DNA of 64,000 nucleotides from Streptomyces sp. B3I8 (GTDB lineage Bacteria > Actinomycetota > Actinomycetes > Streptomycetales > Streptomycetaceae). Each line of letters begins with the position of its first letter. Within the stretch, counting starts at the first letter, position 1. The notes beneath the pieces are model-generated. The model ran no database searches, was not told the origin of the DNA, and worked only from the letters and a program-made list of their open reading frames with translations. Where the stretch lies: NCBI RefSeq assembly GCF_030816915.1, contig NZ_JAUSYN010000002.1, positions 310,001 to 374,000 on the forward strand, read 5' to 3'. A program made the position numbers and the translations under genes. Positions 28,187 through 36,380 of this stretch are shown piece after piece.

Positions 28187-29242
28187 ATGAACGAGCAGAA
28201 AAGTTCACCGAGGTCCGCCTCCATCGACGAGGACGACATCCTCGTCTACGGATGGATTGTCGACGGAGGCACAGGTCAGGCCGAACAGGCGGCCTCGGAG
28301 CTCGGACTCCCCCGGGAAAGAGCAACTGCCGCACTGAGGCGGCTGGCCGTCCTCGGTCTTGTGAGGTTCGTGCGGAACGCACCGCACGAGGTGGCGGCCG
28401 TGAACCCGGACGCGGTGGCAGCCACGCTGACCGCGCCGTTACGGGCCGCCATCCGGCACCAGGAGGAACAACTCGATCTGATTCACGGGAAGATAGACCG
28501 CTTACGCGATCACTTCTTCACCGGCCGCACCGGGAACCGCGACGTCACTGTCGAGGTGATCCCCACGCTCCAGGAAGTCAGGGCCGCCCTGAACCGGGCG
28601 TCGAGCGAGTGCCGGGAGGAAGTGGTCAGCAGTCAGCCCGGCGGCAGCGGGCGGGTCCCGGAGGCGATGGAGGAGGCCCTGGGCCGCGACCACGCCCTGC
28701 TCTCCAGGAACGTGCGCATGCGCACCCTCTACCACCACACGGCCCGGTTCAACGCCCCCAGCCAGGCGTACGTGGCGGCGGCGACGGCGCTCGGCGCCGA
28801 GTACCGGACCTCGCACGAACCCATAGGGCGCGTCATCATCTACGACAAGAACCTTGCCTTCCTCCCCGAGCGGACCGGCAGTTGGGGAGCGGTCGCGGTG
28901 CGCGAACCCACCATCGTGGGCTACCTGCACTCAATCTTCGAACAGCACTGGATCCGGGCGACCCCGTTCTCCGATGCCGCCCAGGACGGCCTGGAACGGG
29001 TGGCCAAGGAGATCCACCAGACCATCGTGCACCTGCTCGCCGCCGGACTGAAGGACGAGTCGATAGCCCGCCGCCTCGGCATGTCGCTGCGCACCGCCCG
29101 CCGGCACATAGCCGACATCATGGAGGAGCTCGGCGCCGACAGCCGCTTCCAGGCGGGAGTGCTCGCCGCCCGCGCCCGGCTGACGGAGCGATCGCCGACC
29201 GGTGACATCGGGAACAGCGACCTGCGCGACCCGGCCCGGTAG
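28187..29242 (+). CDS. LuxR-type regulator with TrmB-like N-terminus
   Basis: 351 residues. The N-terminal 60 residues form a winged-helix TrmB-like segment (ELGLPRERATAALRRLAVLGLVRF), the centre resembles a sugar/effector-sensing region, and the C-terminus has a LuxR/GerE helix-turn-helix (AAGLKDESIARRLGMSLRTARRHI near 285-310). Such proteins often control secondary-metabolite clusters. Two leucines are TTA, at codons 85 (28439-28441) and 106 (28502-28504), so bldA control is expected. ATG 28187 has no clear ribosome site; GTG 28106 in frame is an alternative. It sits between the NRPS and tailoring blocks, in the same direction as the NRPS genes. Confidence 0.82.
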   Translation: MNEQKSSPRSASIDEDDILVYGWIVDGGTGQAEQAASELGLPRERATAALRRLAVLGLVRFVRNAPHEVAAVNPDAVAATLTAPLRAAIRHQEEQLDLIHGKIDRLRDHFFTGRTGNRDVTVEVIPTLQEVRAALNRASSECREEVVSSQPGGSGRVPEAMEEALGRDHALLSRNVRMRTLYHHTARFNAPSQAYVAAATALGAEYRTSHEPIGRVIIYDKNLAFLPERTGSWGAVAVREPTIVGYLHSIFEQHWIRATPFSDAAQDGLERVAKEIHQTIVHLLAAGLKDESIARRLGMSLRTARRHIADIMEELGADSRFQAGVLAARARLTERSPTGDIGNSDLRDPAR

Positions 29243-29305
29243 GCCACGGCCACGGCCGCGACCGTGGCACGTGCCGACTCGGCAGCTCCTGTACGGCGGT
29301 CCTCG

Positions 29306-29363
29306 CCGCAGCCCGCAGCCCGCAGCCCGCGTCACGTGTCGCGTGTCGCGTGTCGCGTGTCGC
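29306..29363. repeat. Short tandem 7-mers
   Basis: Three copies of GCAGCCC are followed directly by about four copies of CGCGTGT. They lie in the non-coding space after the LuxR-type gene. Likely slippage-derived; no function is evident. Confidence 0.7.
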
Positions 29364-29439
29364 CGGTGTGCTCGGGGCTTTCACCGCTCGTGTCCAGCAG
29401 TCGCCGGACCTGAGTCACGTCCACGCAGCGGCCCGCCGG

Positions 29440-29775
29440 CCGGCCCGTCCACCCCGTCGGCGGCGACCTCGCACGCGGCCCGCACGGCGCGCCGGTCCGT
29501 CTCGCCGCCGGTCAGCCGCGGCAGGGCATCCAGGACGACGAGTCCGGCGGGCAGCAAGCGCCTCCGGGACCTCGTCCACCGACCGCCGCCCGGGCCACCG
29601 CCGGGTCGAAGAGGGCGGGGCCCCGGCCCTCGTGGCGCTCCCGGGCGCCCCGCAGGGCCGGCAGCCGCTGCTCGCGTCCGCCGAGCCGCACACGGTGACC
29701 GCGGATCCCCGCCTGATCGTCGTCGCGGCCCTTGGAGTACCTGCGGCCGTCCGGTAGCCGAGCACCCCGGCTCTC
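29440..29775 (-). pseudogene. Adenylation-domain C-terminal remnant
   Basis: On the minus strand the A8 motif of an NRPS adenylation domain is readable (about 29685-29770: GRDDDQAGIRGHRVRLGG, compare GRxDxQVKIRGxRIELGE), preceded by LPDGR. After a frame change the A10 region follows at about 29470-29560 (LLPAGLVVLDALPRLTGG, then ETDRRAV). No A1-A7 core lies upstream and no intact frame spans it. It is a degraded fragment of a lost NRPS gene next to the carbamoyltransferase. Confidence 0.7.
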
Positions 29776-29965
29776 GGGTCCGGAAGGCGCGCGTCCTGTC
29801 GATCATCGCCGTCGCGGTGAACCGCCGCCGTGTACAGGTACACCGGACCGGCCCGGGAAGGGCCACGGACGGCGGCCGGGGCAAGCGGACCTGCCGAGGT
29901 GTCGGAAGACGCCGGCACGAAGGTGCCCGGCCCGCAGGACGGTCGGGTGCGTGCGCCATCGGTGT

Positions 29966-31675
29966 TCAGCCGGTGCGGCGGATCAGGAACGGGCCGAGGG
30001 CCAGCGCGTCCAGGGGGCTGCGGGCGAAGGTGGCGAGAGCGTCGGCGGGGGTCCACACGACCGGCTCGTCGCGGCCGTTGAACGAGGTGTTGAGCACGAC
30101 GGCGTGTCCGGTGTGCTCGGCGACCCGGCCCAGCAACCGGTGGTAGAGCGGGGCGTCCTCGGCGGTGACGGTCTGCGGGCGGGTGGTGCCGTCGACGTGG
30201 ATCACGGCGGGCATCGCGGCCCGCCCCGCGTCGGGCACGGGGGTGGTGACGATCATGTAGGGCAGCGGTGTGCCGTCACCGAGCAGAGCGGGGGCCTCCT
30301 CCAGCCGCATGCTCGGCGCGAACGGCCGCCACCACTCCCGGTCCTTGACCGTGAGGTTGATACGGTCCCGTTTGGCCACCGGGAACGGCGCGGTCACGAT
30401 GGAGCGGTGGCCCAGGGCCCGGGGACCGCCCTCGCCGCGTCCCTGGTGCCAGCCGACGATCTGGCCGCGGCCCAGCAGCCCGGCCACCGTGTCGGCTATG
30501 TCCTCGTGCTCGGTGTGGCGGACGCCCTGCTTGTGCAGCACCCGGCGAACGGCGTCGGCGTCCCACTGCTCGCCCCAGGCGAGGGTGCCGGTCATCGGCG
30601 TGATGGCCTCGCCGTGCTGGGCGGCCACCCAGCCGGCCGCGCCGAGGCTGACGCCCTGGTCGCCGGCGAGCGGCTGCACGAACAGGTCGCGTACCTCGGG
30701 CAGCCGGGCGAGCTTGCCGTTGAGGGTGGCGTTGAAGCCGACACCGCCGGCGACCAGCAGGGTGTCCTGGCCGGTCTCGCGCAGCAGCCGGCGGGCCATG
30801 GCGACCACCGAGCGCTCCACGGCCTCCTGGGCGGTGGCCGCGAGGTCCCGGTACTCGTAGGGGTCGCGTTCCGTGCGCCGGACGTAGCGTCCGCTCCCCC
30901 GGTCGTAGTGGCGGCTGGTGCGGTTGGGCGGCAGCGCGCTGGTCTTCTCCAGGTGGGCGAGCCACAGCCGGAGGGTGTCCGCCTCCTCGTCGGTGCTGCC
31001 GGTGGACAGCAGGGTGCGCGACACCGGTCCGACGGCGTAGCCGTCGTCGAGGAAGCGCAGGCCGCCGCCGAAGGTCAGGTCGCCGGGGGTGCCGTAGGGG
31101 GCGAGGCCCATGGTCTTGCCGGCGGCGTCGGCGCCGAGGCCCGCGTACTGGCAGACGGCGGCGTAGAAGTATCCGAGGGACCAGCCGGGCGGGACGGACT
31201 CCAGGACCTTGAGTTCCCCGTCGGCGGCCGAGGCGAGCGTGGCGCTCTCGCACTCGCCCTGGCCGTCGAGGACCAGGACAGCGCCCTGGTCGCGGCCGGA
31301 GAAGTAGTACGCGCTGGCCGCGTGGGCGGTGTGGTGCGGGACGAAGACCAGCTCGGGGTCGCGGCCGCGGGGGAAGTACGCGCGCGGGAAGAGGAAGTCC
31401 AGAGCCCGCGCGCTGTCGGGGAACCAGTCCAGGCCGCGCCGGGTGAGCAGCGAGGGCATGTCCCAGCCGTGGGCGATGACGTCGATGTCCTCCAGGGTGA
31501 GACCGCCCTCCTGAAGGCAGAAGGCGGCGGCGTGCAGCGGGGCCTCGCCGTAGCCGTGCTTGTGCCGGGTGAAGCGTTCCTCCTCGGCGAACGCGACCAC
31601 CTTCCCGTCGACCAGGAGGCAGGCGGACCCGTCGTGGCTCGCGCCCGGCCAGCCATTCACACCAAGAATTCGCAT
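29966..31675 (-). CDS. O-carbamoyltransferase (NodU/CmcH family)
   Basis: 569 residues, typical of the family. N-terminal domain begins MRILGVNG and carries HHTAHAASAYY near 115 and a nucleotide-binding LDGQGECESA; the C-terminal YrdC-like half contains GWHQGRGEGGPRALGHRS and ends LGPFLI. It transfers carbamoyl from carbamoyl phosphate via carbamoyl-AMP to a hydroxyl of a sugar or amino acid. With the deacetylase, epimerase and glycosyltransferase nearby, a carbamoylated amino sugar is a plausible target. The ATG at 31675 is divergent from the next gene, so they share a 250-base promoter region. Confidence 0.92.
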   Translation of the reverse strand: MRILGVNGWPGASHDGSACLLVDGKVVAFAEEERFTRHKHGYGEAPLHAAAFCLQEGGLTLEDIDVIAHGWDMPSLLTRRGLDWFPDSARALDFLFPRAYFPRGRDPELVFVPHHTAHAASAYYFSGRDQGAVLVLDGQGECESATLASAADGELKVLESVPPGWSLGYFYAAVCQYAGLGADAAGKTMGLAPYGTPGDLTFGGGLRFLDDGYAVGPVSRTLLSTGSTDEEADTLRLWLAHLEKTSALPPNRTSRHYDRGSGRYVRRTERDPYEYRDLAATAQEAVERSVVAMARRLLRETGQDTLLVAGGVGFNATLNGKLARLPEVRDLFVQPLAGDQGVSLGAAGWVAAQHGEAITPMTGTLAWGEQWDADAVRRVLHKQGVRHTEHEDIADTVAGLLGRGQIVGWHQGRGEGGPRALGHRSIVTAPFPVAKRDRINLTVKDREWWRPFAPSMRLEEAPALLGDGTPLPYMIVTTPVPDAGRAAMPAVIHVDGTTRPQTVTAEDAPLYHRLLGRVAEHTGHAVVLNTSFNGRDEPVVWTPADALATFARSPLDALALGPFLIRRTG

Positions 31676-31926
31676 GGCAAGTCATTCCCTTCGTACGGAC
31701 CGTGGGCCCAGTAATTGACGGACGACGACCTGTGCGCTAGAAATTAGCAGCGATACCGCGCCGAAGAAATAGGCGTCGGCCTCTTTCCTTCTCCGATGCC
31801 ACACCGGGCGGAAACCCGCCGGTCAGCTCGTTCGACTCTCAGCCGTCACCCGCTTTTCTGCATGCCTCGAAAACCGCTGGACATCTCTGATTTCCACGCG
31901 CGAGAAACCAGAAGAAAGGGCACGCC
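31676..31926. promoter_or_regulatory. Divergent promoter region
   Basis: 251 bases of comparatively A+T-rich sequence between two divergent genes. It should hold promoters for both the carbamoyltransferase and the GNAT/Fem-like operon. No specific operator was recognised. Confidence 0.45.
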
Positions 31927-32817
31927 ATGCTTCGTCTGATCATGCATCCGGAAAGCACCGCCGACGATACGGACGAGGCCGACGTCCCGGCCGAGGACTT
32001 CCACCAGAGCGCCGGCCGATACCGGCTGCTGTCGGGGCGCGGCGATCCCGTACGGCTGCTGCGTGCGGGCCGCCCGGGCGGCCGGTGGGCCGCGACGCTG
32101 TTGGAGGACGGCGGTCAGGACGGCTGGTTCATGTGGAAGGGACCGGCCGGACACCCGGACCCAGAACTGCTGTCCGCCCTGCTCACGGGCATCGCCCAGC
32201 TCGGCTCGGCCACCCTGGTGTTGCTCCCGGAATGGGACTACCCCGAGGTCCTGGCAGCAGCCGGGTACCGGCCCGGCCCGCCCTACGCCACCGCTCTCGT
32301 ACCCACCGGCGGCGGCGACGAGGCGATCCTCGCCCGTATGCGCCCAAGCACCCGCAGCCGGGTGCGCCGGGCGCTGCGCAGCGGACTGGAATTCGTCGAC
32401 GATCCCGGCCGGATCGACGAGTTCTACGATTTCTATGCACCGGCGATGATCCGCGCTGATTCACCCGACCTCGCCCCCCTCGACCTGCTGCACGATCTGC
32501 TGGAGCATTCGTCGGTCCACCTCTTCACCGCGCTGCACGAGGATCGAGTGGCGGCGGGTTCCATATGTTTCCGCAACCGGAATTCGCTGGAGGCCCGCTT
32601 CGTGGCCACACATCCGGACCACCGCGTCGACGGCTCGATGAATCTCGTGCATTTCGAGACCATCAGGCGGGCGGCCGCCGAGGGACTGGAGCATTTCGAC
32701 CTGAGTGGCATATCCACCGGTGAGGCGGACGAGAAGACGGCCGGGATCAACCGGTTCAAGCTCGGGTTCGGCGGCGAGGTCCTGCACTACCCCACCTACA
32801 CCCGGTCCGCCGGCTGA
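31927..32817 (+). CDS. GNAT/Fem-like acyl- or aminoacyltransferase
   Basis: 296 residues. The C-terminal half has the GNAT-type core used by FemAB/FemX-like proteins: RVRRALRSGLEF, VHLFTALHEDRVAAGSICF and MNLVHFETIRRAAAEGLEHFDLSG, then a late FKLGFGGEVLHYP typical of this group. Fem-like relatives in peptide antibiotic clusters add an amino acid from aminoacyl-tRNA; others are acetyltransferases. ATG 31927 follows a GAAAGGG site. It is 6 bases upstream of the CocE-type hydrolase and probably co-transcribed. Acyl donor and acceptor are unknown. Confidence 0.65.
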   Translation: MLRLIMHPESTADDTDEADVPAEDFHQSAGRYRLLSGRGDPVRLLRAGRPGGRWAATLLEDGGQDGWFMWKGPAGHPDPELLSALLTGIAQLGSATLVLLPEWDYPEVLAAAGYRPGPPYATALVPTGGGDEAILARMRPSTRSRVRRALRSGLEFVDDPGRIDEFYDFYAPAMIRADSPDLAPLDLLHDLLEHSSVHLFTALHEDRVAAGSICFRNRNSLEARFVATHPDHRVDGSMNLVHFETIRRAAAEGLEHFDLSGISTGEADEKTAGINRFKLGFGGEVLHYPTYTRSAG

Positions 32818-32823
32818 GAGGAG

Positions 32824-34536
32824 ATGCCCGTGCGACTCGTGATCGAACGCGACGTGCCGGTGCCCATGAGCGACGGCGTGGTGCTCCGGACGGACGTGTA
32901 CCGCCCGGACACCTCCCGCCCGCTGCCGGCTCTCCTGCAGCGGACCCCGTACGGCAAGGGGCCCTCGGCCGGGGGTCGCTCCCTGGACTGGATGCGGCTG
33001 GTGGAGGGCGGTTACTGCCTCGTGGTCCAGGACGTGCGTGGCCGGTACGCCTCCGACGGTGTCTTCCGGCCGTTCGCCGACGACGCCGCGGACGGCCGGG
33101 ACACCGTCGGGTGGGCCGCAGGCCAGGACTGGTGCGACGGAACCGTCGGCATGATCGGGCGGTCCTACGAGGGTCTCGCGCAATGGCACGCGGCGGCAGC
33201 CGCCCCGCCCGCGCTGCGGGCCCTCGCCCCGCACGTGGCCACTGCCGACCCCCGCGAGGGCTGGACGTACCTGGGCGGCGCCTTCCAGCTCGGGTTCTGT
33301 CTGCACTGGGTGCTCGGCGACCTGCTGCACGGACAGGTCGAGCGGGCCGGCGGCACCACCGCGGACGTCCGCGCGGTGGCCGAGGCGCTGGACGGCATCG
33401 ACGAACTCTACCGGGCGCCCTGGCGGGCACTGCCCCTGCTGGACCGGCTCGCGCCCTACTACCGCGAGTGGCTGGAGCACCCCGGCCCCGGCGCCTACTG
33501 GCGCGGGCTGACCGCCGCCCCGGACAGGGAACGTCCCCCGGCGCTGGTGGTCGGCGGCTGGTACGACATCTTCCTGCCGGGCAGCCTGCGCATCCCTTCG
33601 CCCCGGTCCGGCGACCGCCTGCTGATCGGCCCCTGGTCGCACTGCGTGACCGGCGGCGTGTTCCCCGAGCGGCGTTACGGACTCGCCGCCGACGAGGCGG
33701 AGTTCGACATGACAGCAGCCCATCTCGCCTTCTTCGACAGGCACCTCAAGGGCGTGGGGGAGGAAGCCGGGCTCCCGGTGGAGGTGTTCGCGAGCGGGGC
33801 GGACAGTTGGGTCGCCCCCAACGGTCCGCCCGGCGCGGACAGCGTCCCGCTCGCACTGCACCTGGACAGCGACGGCGACGCCCGTACCCGGCACGGCTCG
33901 GGCGCGCTGCGCCCCGGCCCGCCGTGCCGGGAGGTCACGGACATCTACCACTACGCTCCCCGCGACCCCGTCCCGACCGCCGGCGGGGCCACCTGCATGA
34001 CCGGCATGCTTGTCGGCGCCGACTGCGGCCCCCTGGATCAGCGCGCGGTGGAGGACCGCCCGGACGTGCTCTGCTACACCGGCCCCGGGCTGGACGCGCC
34101 CCTCGTGGTGTCCGGACGGGTGGTCGCCGAGTTGTACGTCTCCTCGTCCGCTCCGGACACCGACTTCACCGCCAAGCTGGTCGACGTGCATCCGGACGGC
34201 CGCGCGGAGATCCTCTGCGACGGCATCGTCCGGACCGGGCACCGAGCCCGGCTGGACGGAGTGCGGCCGCCGCTCCCGGACACGGTGCACGCGCTGCCCG
34301 TGGAGGCGGGGACCGTCGTGCACGTCTTCCGGCCCGGCCACCGGGTCCGGCTGGAGGTCTCCAGCAGCAACTTCCCGCGTTTCGACCCCAATCCCAACAC
34401 CGGCGGAACCCCGCTGACCCTGGCGGACGCCCCGGTGGTCACGGCCGTCAACCGGGTCCATCACGGACCGGGCCGGCCTTCGCGGCTGCTGCTCCCGGTC
34501 CGTCCCGGCCTCCCGGACGCTCACGACGCCGCCTGA
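32824..34536 (+). CDS. CocE/NonD-type acyl hydrolase (X-Pro peptidase S15)
   Basis: 570 residues. Alpha/beta-hydrolase of the CocE / X-Pro dipeptidyl-peptidase family: N-terminal SDGVVLRTDVYRP, nucleophile motif GRSYEG near residue 115, helical cap, and the C-terminal jelly-roll found in CocE (SSAPDTDFTAKLVDVHPDG, then RVRLEVSSSNFPRFDPN). It hydrolyses an ester or amide, perhaps removing an acyl or peptide group late in biosynthesis or as a resistance enzyme. No signal peptide is visible, so it is probably cytoplasmic. GAGAGGAG precedes ATG 32824. Its last 16 bases overlap the end of the convergent glycosyltransferase gene. Confidence 0.85.
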   Translation: MPVRLVIERDVPVPMSDGVVLRTDVYRPDTSRPLPALLQRTPYGKGPSAGGRSLDWMRLVEGGYCLVVQDVRGRYASDGVFRPFADDAADGRDTVGWAAGQDWCDGTVGMIGRSYEGLAQWHAAAAAPPALRALAPHVATADPREGWTYLGGAFQLGFCLHWVLGDLLHGQVERAGGTTADVRAVAEALDGIDELYRAPWRALPLLDRLAPYYREWLEHPGPGAYWRGLTAAPDRERPPALVVGGWYDIFLPGSLRIPSPRSGDRLLIGPWSHCVTGGVFPERRYGLAADEAEFDMTAAHLAFFDRHLKGVGEEAGLPVEVFASGADSWVAPNGPPGADSVPLALHLDSDGDARTRHGSGALRPGPPCREVTDIYHYAPRDPVPTAGGATCMTGMLVGADCGPLDQRAVEDRPDVLCYTGPGLDAPLVVSGRVVAELYVSSSAPDTDFTAKLVDVHPDGRAEILCDGIVRTGHRARLDGVRPPLPDTVHALPVEAGTVVHVFRPGHRVRLEVSSSNFPRFDPNPNTGGTPLTLADAPVVTAVNRVHHGPGRPSRLLLPVRPGLPDAHDAA

Positions 34537-35591
34537 GACGACGGTTCGGGTTTCGGGTCGCTGTCGGGCCGGAGCACGGTGAGGTCGCTGAGCCGCACGA
34601 TCCGCCGCCCGGCCCGAAGGTGCGCTCGGCGCAGTCGCTCGCGCTGGGCGGGCGTCAGCTCGGCGCAGTGCTGCGGGATCGCGCGCAGCATCCGGGCGCG
34701 GGCGGCGGTCGCCGGATAGCGGGGCCGCACGCCGTAGGGGTCGCGCGCCAGGTGATAGAGGGTGCCGGTGTGGAAGGCCGCCTTGAGCAGGGCGTAGTAG
34801 GCGGCGGCTCCGATCCCCTTGTGCCGGGCGCATCCGACGAGCGTGCGAGACGCCTCGTACAGCCGCCACAGCACGGGTACGGCGGGGGTGGTGAAGACAC
34901 CGGTCTCCTGGGCGATGCCCTCGCCGACGCCGTAGCGGAAGTAGCTGCGCATGTTCTGGAGGCCGACCTGGGCGTCGTGGAAGATGCGGGCCTCGGGGAC
35001 GTGCCGGACGGGGATGCCGGCCAGCTGGAGCCGGAAGTCGAACTCCCGGTCCTCGCACCAGTGGATCAGGCCGTCGAAGTGGTAGCCGCCGATGTGCTCG
35101 ACGATCGCCCGGTCGTAGATGAGCGGCGGAGACAGGGCGCTGACGTACTCGCCCTCGTCGTACTCGCGCACCCGGGCGGTGAGCCGGCTCATCAGGCTGC
35201 CCGACTCGCCGTACACGACCTGGCCCTTGACCACCGGGTCGGTGGCGGCGGCCGCGGCCATCATGCGGACCACGCCGGGGGCGAAGGTGCAGTCGGAGTC
35301 CATCAGCAGCAGATAGCGTCCACCCGCCGCCTCGGCGCCCGCGTTGTAGGCGGCGCCGAGGTTGCCCGCGTCGGGTATCTCGGTGACGGTCAGCGGCCTC
35401 GGGTGCTCGCGCAGCACCCGGCGGATCTCGTCGGTGGCGCCGTTGAGCGCCAGCACTATCTCCACGTCCTCGTCGACGGAGTCGATGCAGTCCAGGATGC
35501 GCAGGTCGTCGCGGAGCGCGATGACCACGCTGGTGCTTGCCAGCACCCGTTCGGTGCGATCCCCGTCCGGGGTGGCCTCGTCGGCGGTCAT
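34521..35591 (-). CDS. Glycosyltransferase family 2
   Basis: 356 residues. GT-A fold signature: SVVIALRDDLRILDCIDSV near the start, NLGAAYNAGAEAAGGRYLLLMDSD with the DxD-type metal site near 94-96, and HWCEDREFDFRLQLAG in the acceptor region. Such enzymes transfer a sugar from an NDP-sugar. It probably attaches the sugar built by the epimerase, oxidoreductase and deacetylase of the same block. ATG 35591 overlaps the TGA of the upstream methyltransferase as ATGA. It ends the minus-strand operon and collides with the CocE gene. Confidence 0.85.
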   Translation of the reverse strand: MTADEATPDGDRTERVLASTSVVIALRDDLRILDCIDSVDEDVEIVLALNGATDEIRRVLREHPRPLTVTEIPDAGNLGAAYNAGAEAAGGRYLLLMDSDCTFAPGVVRMMAAAAATDPVVKGQVVYGESGSLMSRLTARVREYDEGEYVSALSPPLIYDRAIVEHIGGYHFDGLIHWCEDREFDFRLQLAGIPVRHVPEARIFHDAQVGLQNMRSYFRYGVGEGIAQETGVFTTPAVPVLWRLYEASRTLVGCARHKGIGAAAYYALLKAAFHTGTLYHLARDPYGVRPRYPATAARARMLRAIPQHCAELTPAQRERLRRAHLRAGRRIVRLSDLTVLRPDSDPKPEPSSQAAS

Positions 35592-36349
35592 GCCCGCGCC
35601 CCGGTGTCCGGGACGCCCCGCTCGTCCTTGCGCAGCACGTAGACATGGGTGGTGTGGCCGGGGGTGAAGCCGTCGCCGTCGATGTCGCGGACCCGGACGG
35701 TGCGCAGTCCGGCGGTCCGGCCCAGCTCCTCCATGGTGAACGGGTCGACGACGTACTGCACATGGGTCTCGCGCCAGAGCAGGCCCTCTGCTCCGTAGAG
35801 GGAGAGCACCGAGCGGCTGCGGGCCAGTACGGGATCCCAGCGGTGGGTGCGGTGGAGCCGGACGCCGTCGCGGGTCTCCTCGTGCTCCAGGTTCCGCCAG
35901 TCCTCCTGGAGGACTTTGCGGGAGGAGTAGTCGAAGACCAGGTGGCCACCGGGGCGCAGGGCGACGGCCGCGTTGCCCAGGCACTCGGCGAGGTCGGCGG
36001 CGGTCAGGTAGTTGAGGGCGTCGAACCCGGAGACCACGAAGTCGAAGGAGTCGGGCTCGGCGGTGAAGCGAGCCATGTCGCCGACGATGCGCAGCTCGGG
36101 CGGGATGCCGCCGTGCTCCAGCATGGCCGCCGAGCGGTCCAGCGAGGTGACCTCGCCCTGCGGTATCAGGTCGGCCAGTACCCGGCTGCCCATGCCGGTG
36201 CCGGCGCCGAGGTCGAGGATGCGAACGGGGCCGGGGGCGGCCAGCTTGGTCAGTTCGGCCCCGATGCCCAGGCGCCAGGTGTCCTTGGCCATGGCGCCCT
36301 CGAACAGTTCGTAGGTGTCGGACCAGTGGTCGTACGCGGTGGTGGTCAT
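35588..36349 (-). CDS. Class I SAM methyltransferase
   Basis: 253 residues with the class I methyltransferase fold. Motif I is VRILDLGAGTGMGS near 42-55, the acidic second strand ends SLDRSA, and FVVSGFDALNYL forms motif III/IV. It resembles small-molecule N- or O-methyltransferases. It is similar in size and start (Y..W/Y..YD.. pattern) to the methyltransferase at 37622-38386, with an ATP-grasp gene between them, so the pair may act on one scaffold. Target not predictable. Confidence 0.83.
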   Translation of the reverse strand: MTTTAYDHWSDTYELFEGAMAKDTWRLGIGAELTKLAAPGPVRILDLGAGTGMGSRVLADLIPQGEVTSLDRSAAMLEHGGIPPELRIVGDMARFTAEPDSFDFVVSGFDALNYLTAADLAECLGNAAVALRPGGHLVFDYSSRKVLQEDWRNLEHEETRDGVRLHRTHRWDPVLARSRSVLSLYGAEGLLWRETHVQYVVDPFTMEELGRTAGLRTVRVRDIDGDGFTPGHTTHVYVLRKDERGVPDTGARA

Positions 36350-36380
36350 CGGCGTTCCCTTGTCGGAGGATGGAGCGCGG

